Assembly (NCBI GenBank): GCA_963703075.1
Contig: OY969786.1
Coordinates: 1,922,001-1,986,000 of the forward strand
Length of the DNA: 64,000 nucleotides
Origin: Korobacter sp963703075
GTDB lineage: Bacteria > Acidobacteriota > Terriglobia > Terriglobales > Acidobacteriaceae
Reading direction: 5' to 3'
This document shows positions 23,381 through 33,100 of the stretch, piece by piece (position 1 is the first letter of the stretch; each line of letters opens with the position of its first letter). A model generated the notes under the pieces. The model was given only the letters and a program-made list of their open reading frames with translations, did no database searches and was not told where the DNA came from. The translations under genes were made by a program, and so were the position numbers.

Positions 23381-25300
23381 TTAGGATTTTGCTTCTTCCA
23401 GGGTCTCGCTCAACTGCTCCCACTCCACCATCAACGCGGCCAGCTCGGCCCGGCGTTGATCGAGAAGGTCCGACTGGCGCTTGGTCTCTTCCACGCTCAC
23501 AAAGTTGGCCAGCGCCGCTTCACACTCTGTGATGCCGATCTCAGCGCGTTCCACCAGTTCTTCCAGTTCCTGCATGCGCTGTTCGTATTGCCGCTGCTTG
23601 ATGGGATTGAGGCGCTTCCCTTTTTCGACGGCTGACACCGGCGATCCGTCTCCGTTGCTGCTCTTCGCCGCCTCGGCTTTTTCGGGATCGCCAGCTGCGC
23701 CGTTCTTCGAGCGCAGATAGTCTTCGTAGTTGCCGGGAAAGATATGCACGGCATGATCGGCGACCTCGAAGACCTTGGTCGCTAGCTTATCGATGAAGTA
23801 GCGGTCGTGCGAGACGAAGACGACCGTGCCCTCGAACTTGCTCAGCGCATCGAGCAGCACATCCTTGGCGCGAAGATCGAGGTGGTTGGTCGGTTCATCG
23901 AGTAGCAGGAAGTTGGAGGGGTGCAGCAACATGCGCGCCAGGGCGTAGCGGTTGCGCTCGCCGCCGGAGAGGACGCCGAGGGTCTTGAAGACATCGTCCT
24001 CGGAGAACAAGAAGGAGCCCAGCAGGCTGCGCAACTCGGTCTGGGTAGACCGGGGGGACAGTTCGCCAATGTCGTCGAGCATGCGCGCCTCCGCATCGAG
24101 GACCTTGTACTGGTCTTGCGCGAAGTAATCGACTTCCACGTTGTGGCCGAGCTTCAGCTCGCCAGAGGTAGCGGGCTCAAAGCCAGCCAACAATTTGATG
24201 AGTGTCGATTTACCGGCGCCGTTCACGCCGACGAGGGCAATACGGTCTCCACGTTCAATGAAGAAATCGACGTCGCGCAGGACTTCCTTTTCGCCGTAGC
24301 TCTTGGCGAGAGCCTTCGCCTCGACGACCTGGCGTCCGCTGGGCTTAGGCTGAGGGAACTTGAAATGGATCGTCTTCTCGTCGGGCGGAATTTCGATGCG
24401 CTCGATCTTTTCGAGTTCCTTGATACGGCTTTGGACCTGCTTTGCCTTGGTCGCCTGGTAGCGAAAGCGATTGATGAAGGCCTCGAGCTGCTCGATGCGC
24501 TCACGCTGATTCTTATAGGCGGCTTCGAGTTGGGAGCGACGCATTTCTTTTTGCGCAAGATACTTGTCGTAATTGCCGCTGTAGAAATAGACCTGCTTGT
24601 TCCATATCTCGACGGTCTTGTTCACGGTGACATCGAGAAAGTAGCGGTCGTGCGAGATGAGGACGTAAGCGTAAGGATAGTTCGAGAGGTAGCCTTCGAG
24701 CCAGTTGCGGGTTTCGAGATCGAGATGGTTGGTGGGCTCGTCGAGCAAAAGGAGGTTGGGTCTGGCGAGCAACAGCTTAGCGAGGGCGATGCGCATCTGC
24801 CAGCCACCGGAAAATGTTCCGGTATCGCGCTCCCAATCTTCTTTGCTGAATCCGAGGCCGGAAAGAACGGTGCCGACCTGCGACTCGAGGGCGTATCCCT
24901 CGCGAAGGCGAAATTCGCTATCAATGTGGTGGAAACGGTCCGCAACCTGGCGATATTCAGCGGATTCGTGGTCGATCTCGCTCATGCGGCGGGCGAGAGT
25001 TTCGATCTCGCGTTCCATGGCACGAAGCTCTTCGAAGACGCTAAGGCATTCGGCAAAAACGGAGCGGCCTGAAAGACGCAGTCCCTCCTGCGGGAGATAG
25101 CCCTTGGTGATTCCTTTGGTGGATTGCAGGGAGCCGTAATCCAGCGATTCTGTCCCGGCCAATACCTTGAGCAGGGTGGTTTTTCCCGTGCCGTTCGCGC
25201 CCACCAGTCCGATGCGGTCCTGTGGCGTGACGAGCCAATCGAGGTTCTGGAACAGGATCTTGGGACCGAAGCGTTTTCCGGCCGACGACAACTGGATCAT
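23381..25300 (-). CDS. ABC-F family ATPase
   Basis: 639-residue soluble tandem ATPase acting on ribosomes, without membrane segments. Domain 1 has Walker A VGANGTGKTTL (about 34-44), signature FSGGWQMRIALAK and Walker B LLLLDEPTNHLD. A basic linker with RRSQLEAAYKNQRERIEQLE follows, then domain 2 with GVNGAGKSTL, signature LSGGERNRYALAR and FLLLDEPTNHLD. A C-terminal coiled coil (about 550-639) of the Uup/YdiF kind ends the protein. Members regulate translation or protect ribosomes. It lies 15 bases downstream of the fah stop on the same strand, so it may be co-transcribed with the tyrosine operon. Confidence 0.93.
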   Translation of the reverse strand: MIQLSSAGKRFGPKILFQNLDWLVTPQDRIGLVGANGTGKTTLLKVLAGTESLDYGSLQSTKGITKGYLPQEGLRLSGRSVFAECLSVFEELRAMEREIETLARRMSEIDHESAEYRQVADRFHHIDSEFRLREGYALESQVGTVLSGLGFSKEDWERDTGTFSGGWQMRIALAKLLLARPNLLLLDEPTNHLDLETRNWLEGYLSNYPYAYVLISHDRYFLDVTVNKTVEIWNKQVYFYSGNYDKYLAQKEMRRSQLEAAYKNQRERIEQLEAFINRFRYQATKAKQVQSRIKELEKIERIEIPPDEKTIHFKFPQPKPSGRQVVEAKALAKSYGEKEVLRDVDFFIERGDRIALVGVNGAGKSTLIKLLAGFEPATSGELKLGHNVEVDYFAQDQYKVLDAEARMLDDIGELSPRSTQTELRSLLGSFLFSEDDVFKTLGVLSGGERNRYALARMLLHPSNFLLLDEPTNHLDLRAKDVLLDALSKFEGTVVFVSHDRYFIDKLATKVFEVADHAVHIFPGNYEDYLRSKNGAAGDPEKAEAAKSSNGDGSPVSAVEKGKRLNPIKQRQYEQRMQELEELVERAEIGITECEAALANFVSVEETKRQSDLLDQRRAELAALMVEWEQLSETLEEAKS

Positions 25301-25315
25301 TGCGTTTCTATTGTC

Positions 25316-26605
25316 TCATCCGACGATGATGCCGCGGCATTCGCCGAAGCCAATGCGGGCGTGGCTGTCGCGCTCTGCGTAGCCGCGAAAGATCACTTCG
25401 TCCCCGTCTTCGAGGAATTTGCGCTGTTCTCCGGAGGGAAGTTCGATCGGCTCGGCCCCGCGCCAGCTCAATTCCAGGAGGGAGCCGCGCGAGTCCTTGG
25501 TGTTTCCGGAGACGGTTCCACTCGCGAGAAGATCACCGGGCTGCAGGTTGCAGCCGTTGCAGGTATGGTGTGCCACCATCTGCGCGAAGGTCCAGTACAT
25601 GTCGCGGAAGTTGCCGTGGCTCAACTGCGCCGGGGCGATTCTCTCGTCGCGCATGCGGCGGGTGGAGAGAAACACATCCAGCCACAGGTCGAGACCTCCG
25701 CTCCGGCGATCTTGCTCGTCGCTGAGGTAAGGCAGCGGCTGCGGATCACCCTCGGGGCGCACGAACGATGCGATGCGATAGGGTTCGAGGGCTTCGAGGG
25801 TAACGATCCATGGGGAGATGGAAGTACAGAAGTTCTTCGCAAGGAACGGACCGAGGGGCTGATACTCCCAGGCTTGCACGTCACGGGCGGACCAGTCATT
25901 CGACAAACACAATCCGAAGATGTGCTGCGCGGCATCTCGCACGGGGATGGGTTCACCGAGGACATTTCCCTGCCCGATGACTGCGCCCACTTCCAGTTCG
26001 TAGTCGAGTTGCCGACACGGGCCGTAGGAGGGAATCTCATCGGCCGGCGGTTTACGTTGTCCCTGGGGACGCTCGACCTGGGTGCCGCTGATCACGATCG
26101 ACGAGGCGCGTCCGTGATAGCCGATGGGAATCCACTTGTAGTTGGGCAGCAGCGGATTATCGGGGCGAAACATGCTGCCTACGTTGGTTGCGTGGTACAC
26201 CGAGGCGTAGAAATCCGTGTAGTCAGCGATGGACACGGGCATCCGCATCTCGACAGTTTGCAAGCTGTGGAGAAAACGCGCTGTCTTCTCGCGTTGCGAT
26301 GCGCCGTCGCGCAGCAAATCGAATACGGCTTTGCGGGTGGCGCTCCATGCCTGAGGGCCGGCAGCGAGGAACGAGTTCAGCAGCGGTTCCTTGAGCAATT
26401 CAGAGCCGGCGAAATCCTGCCCAAGTTCGCGGCTCCAGGCACCGACGTCCAAAACCTGGTCACCGATGGCGATCCCGATGCTGCCATGGTCGTGCTGATT
26501 CTTTCGGAATACCCCGAACGGAAGATTCTGGATGGGAAAGTCGCATCCCGGCTGGTTGGCTGTTGTTACCCACGACTTCACTTTGGGATCGTGCGTCTCG
26601 TTCAT
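25316..26605 (-). CDS. fahA: fumarylacetoacetase
   Basis: Last enzyme of tyrosine/homogentisate breakdown, splitting fumarylacetoacetate into fumarate and acetoacetate. 429 residues. The N-terminal SH3-like domain carries the FPIQNLPFGVFR element; the catalytic domain has ADYTDFYASVYHATN, then GYHGRASSIVISG, a LDYELEVGAVIG segment and NDWSARDVQAWEYQPLGPF, which carry the metal-binding Asp/Glu residues and the catalytic His. The start MNETHDPK at 26605 lies four bases after the stop of the upstream unknown gene, a tight operon junction. An upstream in-frame ATG exists but its sequence is a shadow of that gene. Confidence 0.95.
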   Translation of the reverse strand: MNETHDPKVKSWVTTANQPGCDFPIQNLPFGVFRKNQHDHGSIGIAIGDQVLDVGAWSRELGQDFAGSELLKEPLLNSFLAAGPQAWSATRKAVFDLLRDGASQREKTARFLHSLQTVEMRMPVSIADYTDFYASVYHATNVGSMFRPDNPLLPNYKWIPIGYHGRASSIVISGTQVERPQGQRKPPADEIPSYGPCRQLDYELEVGAVIGQGNVLGEPIPVRDAAQHIFGLCLSNDWSARDVQAWEYQPLGPFLAKNFCTSISPWIVTLEALEPYRIASFVRPEGDPQPLPYLSDEQDRRSGGLDLWLDVFLSTRRMRDERIAPAQLSHGNFRDMYWTFAQMVAHHTCNGCNLQPGDLLASGTVSGNTKDSRGSLLELSWRGAEPIELPSGEQRKFLEDGDEVIFRGYAERDSHARIGFGECRGIIVG

Positions 26606-26609
26606 GTCT

Positions 26610-27491
26610 TCAGGGTAGCAGCCCGAGGGCTTGCAGGTCGGAGATGGGCTCCTCGAACGAGCAGGAGCCAAAAGCGATGGCGAAATTGTTGCGTGTTTTC
26701 TGGATTTCCGTCGTTGGAACCGGGGTACCGCGCCATTCCACAGCCTTGTCGCTAAAAGCGAAGGCGCCCGGCTGCTCCTCGAGCAGAACTTTCTCGATGA
26801 TGGGGTTTGGGTGCCCGGCGCGGGCGAAGGCTGCGGCAACAAAGACGTTGATGAAGCCATGCATCGTGCCGCGTTCACTGTTGGGCGCGTAGGTAAACGG
26901 CTTTTCACAGCGCAGCGGATGGTGCAGTCCCGCAGTCGCCTTGAACGGAAGGCTGACGCCGGCGCAGCCGCGTAGAAAACGGGCGATGGTGGCGGCGTCG
27001 GGAAACATATTGGCCGTGGTGCCGCCGGTGCGGATCTTGGCGCGATGCTTGACCGTTTTGATGGCGACCAGCAACTCGGTTGGATTGGCGGCTACCGGAA
27101 TCTCGACATACGTCATGATGTCCGCGGGCAGGCTACGGATTTCATTAGCGGTGGATGCCTTCAACTCGAGTGCATCGATCTGCACTTCGCCGGCATGTTT
27201 CGCGTTGAAAGCGGCCGCGGCGGGGAGTTCCATATCCGGCTTCGCGACCAGTGCGCTGAGTTGCCAACTGGCGGGCTTGCCCACATCCATCCAAGCTTGC
27301 TCGAATTCGTTGAGACGAGCAACGGGAACGACGAAGCGGCCGAGCATCCAGGAATGCGGGCCTGTCTTGTAGCGAGCGTAATTCTCGACGGCGGTGCGCA
27401 TGTCGAGAGCGGCGGGTGGAAAGAGGCCTGCATAGTCGATGAGCGAGCCGAGCAATGCCTGCAGCGCGGTAGAAATTTGCGTAGGAGCCAT
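26610..27491 (-). CDS. unknown protein of the tyrosine operon
   Basis: 293 residues, no signal peptide. Features: LIDYAGLFPPAALDMRTAVE near the start, a WMLGRFVVPV strand, alternating strands and helices (VQIDALELK, IMTYVEIPVA), KIRTGGTTANMFPDA, and FKATAGLHHPLRC, with a conserved-looking GLHHP at about residue 205. The strand/helix alternation and a Lys-x-Arg-x-Gly-Gly motif suggest a TIM-barrel-like or related alpha/beta enzyme, but no family is certain. It is between hmgA and fah with tight spacing, so it is almost certainly part of homogentisate catabolism. No maleylacetoacetate isomerase gene is seen in the operon. Confidence 0.6.
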   Translation of the reverse strand: MAPTQISTALQALLGSLIDYAGLFPPAALDMRTAVENYARYKTGPHSWMLGRFVVPVARLNEFEQAWMDVGKPASWQLSALVAKPDMELPAAAAFNAKHAGEVQIDALELKASTANEIRSLPADIMTYVEIPVAANPTELLVAIKTVKHRAKIRTGGTTANMFPDAATIARFLRGCAGVSLPFKATAGLHHPLRCEKPFTYAPNSERGTMHGFINVFVAAAFARAGHPNPIIEKVLLEEQPGAFAFSDKAVEWRGTPVPTTEIQKTRNNFAIAFGSCSFEEPISDLQALGLLP

Positions 27492-27518
27492 TCGAACTCG
27501 CAGTTCCGGGTGATCGAG

Positions 27519-28823
27519 TTAGTGTTTCGGTTTGAAATGCTTCTTTAAATCTTGCCAGCAGGTGTAGTACTCGTGCTGGAGCTGCGCGGTCTCGAGCGCG
27601 TACTTCGTCGGACGGCAGACGAACCGTGTCTCGAACATGAAAGCCAGCGTGTCGCCGAGGAATTGCGGTTTTAGCTCGGCAGTACTCGCTTTTTCATAGG
27701 TCGCAGCGTCAGGACCGTGGCCGCTCATGCAGTTGTGCAGGCTGGCGCCGCCGGGCACGAAGCCTTCGGCCTTCGCGTCGTATTCGCCGCGAATCAGGCC
27801 CATGAATTCGTTCATGAAGTTGCGGTGAAACCAGGGCGGACGAAACGTGTGTTCGGCCACCATCCAGCGCGGCGGGAAGATCACGAAATCCGCGTTGGCG
27901 GTGCCGGGAATTTCCGACGGCGAAGTCAGCACGGTGTAGATGGAGGGATCGGGATGATCGAAGGTGACCGAGTTGATGCAGTTGAAGCGGGCCAGGTCGT
28001 ATTTGTAGGGAGCGTAGTTGCCATGCCAGGCGACGACGTTGAGCGGCGAGTGGCTGTACTCGGATTCCCAAAGCCTGCCGCAGAATTTGGACGCAACCCG
28101 GAAGTCGCCTTCGCGGTCCTCGTAGGCTGCCACCGGCGTGAGGAAGTCGCGAGGATTCGCCAGCCCGTTTGCGCCGATCGGGCCGAGGTCCGGCAGACGG
28201 AACATGGCGCCGTAGTTTTCGCAGATGTAGCCCCGCGCCTGCTTCTCGAGCAACTCTACGCGAAACTTAATGCCGCGCTGGATGACGACGATTTCTCCCG
28301 GTGCCGCATGGATCCTACCTAGTTCAGTATGGAATACGAGCGACCCGAGTTGAGGGACGATGAGCATCTCGCCGTCGGCGTTGTAGAAGAAGCGGTTCTC
28401 CATCGACTTGTTGGCGACGTATACGTGGATACCGACGCCGCTGTGCATGGTGGAATCGCCATTGCCGGCGATGGTGATGAGGCCATCGACGAAGTCGGTG
28501 GGAACATCGGGAATCGGCGGAGGATCCCAGCGCAATTGGTTGGGAGAAGTGGGGACTTCGCTGAAGGGCGTGCTGCGCAGGAGCTTCTGCTCCGCGGGCT
28601 GGTAGGGCTTATGCACGACCGAGGGGCGGATCCGGTATGCCCACGTACGGCGGTTTTGCAGGCGCGGCGCCGTGAAGGGCGTTCCGCTCAGCTGTTCGGT
28701 GTAAAGTCCCAGCGGCGCCTTTTGCGGGGAGTTCTGTCCTTCGGGCAATGCGCCGGATTCGGCCTCGGTGGCGAACTCGTTCCCGAAGCCACTCAGGTAT
28801 TGCAAGCGTTCGTGCTTTGCCAT
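27519..28823 (-). CDS. hmgA: homogentisate 1,2-dioxygenase
   Basis: 434-residue non-haem iron dioxygenase that opens the ring of homogentisate to maleylacetoacetate. The family blocks are seen: LSGFGNEFATEAESGALP at the start, then GTPFTAPRLQNRRTWAYRI, PHPS-type segment VVAWHGNYAPYKYDLARFN, PPWFHRNFMNEFMGLI and the C-terminal HNCMSGHGPDAATYE. The iron ligands (His, Glu, His) are expected in the last two blocks (HRN, the E of MNEFMG and the later HGPD His). Length is usual. It is 45 bases downstream of hpd and 27 bases before the unknown gene, in one transcription unit. Confidence 0.97.
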   Translation of the reverse strand: MAKHERLQYLSGFGNEFATEAESGALPEGQNSPQKAPLGLYTEQLSGTPFTAPRLQNRRTWAYRIRPSVVHKPYQPAEQKLLRSTPFSEVPTSPNQLRWDPPPIPDVPTDFVDGLITIAGNGDSTMHSGVGIHVYVANKSMENRFFYNADGEMLIVPQLGSLVFHTELGRIHAAPGEIVVIQRGIKFRVELLEKQARGYICENYGAMFRLPDLGPIGANGLANPRDFLTPVAAYEDREGDFRVASKFCGRLWESEYSHSPLNVVAWHGNYAPYKYDLARFNCINSVTFDHPDPSIYTVLTSPSEIPGTANADFVIFPPRWMVAEHTFRPPWFHRNFMNEFMGLIRGEYDAKAEGFVPGGASLHNCMSGHGPDAATYEKASTAELKPQFLGDTLAFMFETRFVCRPTKYALETAQLQHEYYTCWQDLKKHFKPKH

Positions 28824-28868
28824 GTGTCCTCAGGGGCTTTTGCCCCATAACGATGTAGGAGCTGCGGC

Positions 28869-29954
28869 CTACAGGTTGCCGCGCCGCGCCTGCTCCAGTT
28901 CCAACGCCTCGAACAACGCCTTGAAATTGCCCTTGCCGAAGCCGCGGCTTCCCTTCCGCTGAATGATCTCGAAGAACACGGTTGGGCGGTCCTCGACCGG
29001 CTTGCTGAAGATCTGCAGCAGGTAGCCTTCGTCATCTTTGTCGATGAGCACGCCGAGCTGCTTGATTTTCTCGATCGGTTCCTCGATCTCGCCAACCCGC
29101 TTCTGCACGATGTCGTAGTAAGAGTCGGGAACGCGCAGGAAATCGATTCCGTTTTTCTGCAGTTTGCTGACCGTCTCGATCACGTCGGTCACGCGCAAAG
29201 CGATGTGCTGCACGCCGGGGCTGCCGTAGGACTCGAGGTATTCGTCGATCTGGCTCTTACGTTTGCCGGGCGCCGGCTCATTGATCGGGAACTTCACGAA
29301 GTAAGAATCGTCAGACATGACGATGCTCATCAACGCCGAAAATTCTGTGGAGATGTCCTTGTCGTCGAAACTGATGTAGCGATGGAAGCCGAAGACATTG
29401 TGGTAGAAATCGGCCCACTCGTTCATCTTGCCGAGTTCCACGTTGCCGACCATGTGATCGATCATCAGGATGCCGGTTTCATCTCCGGGCACGATGGCCG
29501 ACTGGAACCCTGGCAGGAAGGGGCCGGCATAGTTCTTGTAGGAAATCAGAGAGTGAATGGTTTCGCCGTAGGTGTGCACGGCGCCCCAGCGCACGGTACC
29601 GTAGTCGTCGGTGACGTCCTTCGGCTCGAAGGCGGGCTTGGCGCCGCGCTTGACTGCTTCTTCGAAGGCGAAGTCCGCGTCTTCCACGTACAGAGCAATG
29701 TCTTTAACGCCATCGCCGTGCTTACGAATGTGGTCTGCGGCGGGATGTTCCGGCTTGAGCGGCGTGGTTAACAGGAAGTTCGTCTTATTCTGCTGGAGGA
29801 CGTAGGTCGCGCTGTCGCGCGATCCGGTTTCCAGGCCTTTATAGGCAAGCTGGTTGAATCCAAAGCCTTTGCGATAGTAATACGCAGCCTGTTTGGCGTT
29901 GCCCACCCAGAATTCCACATGATGAATCCGCTTCAGTTTTAAAGGGTTTTCCAT
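28869..29954 (-). CDS. hpd: 4-hydroxyphenylpyruvate dioxygenase
   Basis: 361-residue alpha-ketoacid-dependent iron enzyme making homogentisate from 4-hydroxyphenylpyruvate. It is a double vicinal-oxygen-chelate protein: the first half contains HHVEFWVGNAKQAAYYY, the second carries the iron ligands in IDHMVGNV, VQHIALRV and TVFFEIIQR (His, His, Glu). The C-terminus has the gating helix region GSRGFGKGNFKALFEALE. The ATG at 29954 has GGAG eight bases upstream; a GTG five codons earlier is the alternative. It is the first gene of the operon hpd-hmgA-unknown-fah. Confidence 0.97.
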   Translation of the reverse strand: MENPLKLKRIHHVEFWVGNAKQAAYYYRKGFGFNQLAYKGLETGSRDSATYVLQQNKTNFLLTTPLKPEHPAADHIRKHGDGVKDIALYVEDADFAFEEAVKRGAKPAFEPKDVTDDYGTVRWGAVHTYGETIHSLISYKNYAGPFLPGFQSAIVPGDETGILMIDHMVGNVELGKMNEWADFYHNVFGFHRYISFDDKDISTEFSALMSIVMSDDSYFVKFPINEPAPGKRKSQIDEYLESYGSPGVQHIALRVTDVIETVSKLQKNGIDFLRVPDSYYDIVQKRVGEIEEPIEKIKQLGVLIDKDDEGYLLQIFSKPVEDRPTVFFEIIQRKGSRGFGKGNFKALFEALELEQARRGNL

Positions 29955-30061
29955 CTCACTCGCTCCCACGTTTCCCTCTATTGTAGCTTTTCTCCGAAAA
30001 TCCGGGGCTGCAGCAGGACTCTGGATTGAAACACAAGTCGACCGACCACGCCAGCGTGGGC

Positions 30062-30093
30062 AAAAAAAAGCGGCCAGGCACGAGGCCTGGCCG
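30062..30093 (-). terminator. terminator of the pseudopilin operon
   Basis: Stem CGGCCAGGC (30071-30079) and GCCTGGCCG (30085-30093) with a five-base loop, followed on the minus strand by TTTTTTTT. It lies just past the stop of the PilX-type gene. Confidence 0.9.
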
Positions 30094-30111
30094 TTGAGGA
30101 TGATGCTGTAA

Positions 30112-33100
30112 CTAGTTTGCCGCCTGCGGCGAGTTGTCCTGACGGTACGCCGTATTGATTACCTGCAGGAAGCGTGGCGTTCCTGGCGGCATCAATGCCG
30201 GGTTGGTAAAGTTCTGGTCGAAAGAGTAGTCGCGGCTTGGGGGGCTATACACGGTGCTGCAGCACTTGAACACACCCGTGCCATATGCCGAGTAGAACAG
30301 CGAGACCATCGAGCCTTTATAGTGCGCCCACTGGCTTCCCCAATCCTCCTGGAACCGCAGGAAGTTGTGGACGCCGCCGTCGCTGCCCCAGTCCGTACCA
30401 CCGTAGCTGGTGTAAAAGAAAGTATGGTTCTTGCCGGCAGCTACTGCGAGCCGGTACCACGTAGTGTTTGCGTTCTTCGTATTGGAGCCAGCCGTAATGT
30501 TGGTCGCCGGGTTGTTGAAGCTGTTGATGTCATTCCATGCGGTGGATTCCAAGGTGACAGCATCGGCAATCACGGCCGATGGTGTACTGGTGCTTCCCCA
30601 TCCGCTGTCGGACGCGTTGTAGTTGGCGAAGACGTATACCGGTTGTTCACTTGCAACCGTGAATCCACCGTTCCCATTGGTTTTAGCCGGAATATTGCCC
30701 AGGGTTGCATCGACCAGGCGAAGAGCATGGCGCGGTCCTAACACCACGTTGGAGCGGCCGGCACCTTGTAGCGTCGACGACCAAGTGGACGCAGAACCGG
30801 ACGAGTTCCACATGCAGTTAATGCGATGGAACACGGTTAGCGGATCGCTGGTGATGGTCGCATAATTGAAACCTGATCCGATGAACTTCGGAGGGGTCAT
30901 GATTTCGGTCGAAGTCAGCAGCCCGAAGTTGCCGGTTGTGTTCTCCGGCGTCGTGTACACATTCTCCGAGGAATCAAGCGTTCCGTTCGGCGTGCCGGCG
31001 GTACCGCGGTCATTGATGGTGTCGAGGTAGTCGTAACCACCGTCCGCATGGGCTGCCTTATCGACGTTGCCGCGGCGATCGGAGAAGTACAGGATGTATC
31101 CGTTCGCAACCGCATTGTCGGCCAAGGTGCCGCTTGTACCGAAAGTCCCTGCCAACCACTTTTTCAGATGGCCCACGTCGAGTTCTACGACGTTCATCAC
31201 GCCATTGATGGCGCAAGAATTCGCGGCTTGCGTGTTGTCGCGAACTTCTCCTTCGCGGGTGTCATACACGTTGATCGGATAGTAGGCATAGGGCTGATAC
31301 TCAACCCAATTGCCGCCCCATGGAGCAGGTACAGCGGGCGCTCCTGCCGTCTGGTTCGTTTCCGCACCCGACCCCGAAAAGGTCGCCGACCCGTTTCCAT
31401 TACGATCCGCGTATTGCTCGAGGTAAAGGATGGGAGCGGTACCGTCGGAGTTGGTGTAGGTAACGCCATGTTCGGAATCGGCAAGCGCGGAAGCGCGCCA
31501 GAAGCCAAAGGTCAGCCATTCACGCGTGACGCCGACCCAGGTGCCATCCGATTTCTTGATTTCAACCCGTAACCATCCGGACATCAGTGGCCAATCCTTG
31601 GCATTGGCGGCGCCGGTCGTGCCATCGGTATCACCGTTGGTGATCATGGCAGCCGAACCGCTGCCACTGCCGGCGGCGAGCTTGGTCTTATCGCCGAGGG
31701 TGGTCCACGTGGTGTAGTTGTTATAGGTAACGCCGCTTAAAGACCCATAGGCATCCGCCGAGGGGACGGACCAGGTCGTGTCCTGCTGGTACGAACCGGA
31801 GGACACTTGATATACCTTTTTCGAAGTGCTCCCAGTGGCGAGCGGGTAGTAGGCATCGGTGCCGCCTTTCAGAAGATGGAGGTACCCATACTTGAAAGAT
31901 GAGTCTCCGTTCCAGTTATAGGTCGCCTGCAGCGGGATGTTGTCCGCATCGTTCCAGGCAACGTTGGGGTCGAGATTTCTCGGATCATCGTCCAACATGA
32001 TGCGGATCGATGCTTCGTTGTAGAGCCGCGAGGATCCCAGGTTACTGGTGACGTCTTCACCTGCGGGGGGCCGACGAATAATTTCGATGGGAAGTGGATC
32101 GGTCGCTGACCCAGTAGCGCCGTTAATGAACGGCAAAATAAGGGGCGGCGTGTCGCGTTGCAGCATGGTTCCCCAATTGGAGGAGGCCATGTTGTCCCAT
32201 GCAGGGGCGCTGGTGCTGCCGCCACCGTACAAGGTGGATGTCCACGTGATTCCCGTGCCGGTGCTCGAGTAGCTTCCCGTCGTGTTGTTGACCGTGCCCT
32301 GGGTCTGGGAAATCGCCTTGCAGGTTGAGGTCGCACCCGATGGCCACGTCGTGCCGTTGGCGCTGCAGCCATTGCCGGTCGTCGGAATCAACACCGGTCC
32401 GGTATAGCCCTGGCTGGACGCATTGATAAAGTTCGGCAGTACGTCGCGGAAGATCTGGTTATCGGCGATCGAGCCTGCGACCGCACCAGTCTTTTTAGCC
32501 ACCGTAATCTGATCGTTGAAGATCGTGGTGCCTTGTCCTGAAAGAAAGAGGTTGCCGTTGGTATGGACGAGCCCGTCAAAGTGGAAGTCGGGACCGGCGT
32601 GGTAAGCCAAGTCCATGTCGGAGAAGACGCCAAACTGAAACACAGGAATTAGCGCAACTTCGACTTTGCGAAGCATGCGCACCTGGGTCGGAAGCTTCGT
32701 GGAAGTTCCCGTGCTGCTTCCATCATTCAATTGCGCGGTTGCTTTCAGGGTAATCGGAATGATGGCGGCAGAGAGACCTCCCAAACCGGAAGAATCCTGG
32801 GGAACAACGCCGTCGTAAGAAACCGGGTTCCCGTTCGCATCAGTCGCGACGTTGAACGAATATTCTTTCCAGAACACGCCGGGAAGAACCGGGGGCGTAC
32901 TACCCAGTGCCTGAATGGTCGCAGAATTCGGCGACTGTTGCCGCTGGTACAGGTTGGCGAGCTGAACCGTCATGTTTTCAATGCCGGCTTCCGCGTTGTA
33001 GTACGAAGTGTTCGCCTGAATATCTCCACCACTCAGATTTTTCTGTCCCATTACCATGTAGGTAAGGCCAGCGGCGAGACCCGTAATTAAGAGGAGAAGA

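Noticed and set aside
23921..26755. Long plus-strand open frames of 383 and 543 codons
   Set aside because: They lie opposite the ABC-F and fah genes, whose motifs are complete; the plus frames have no domain motifs.
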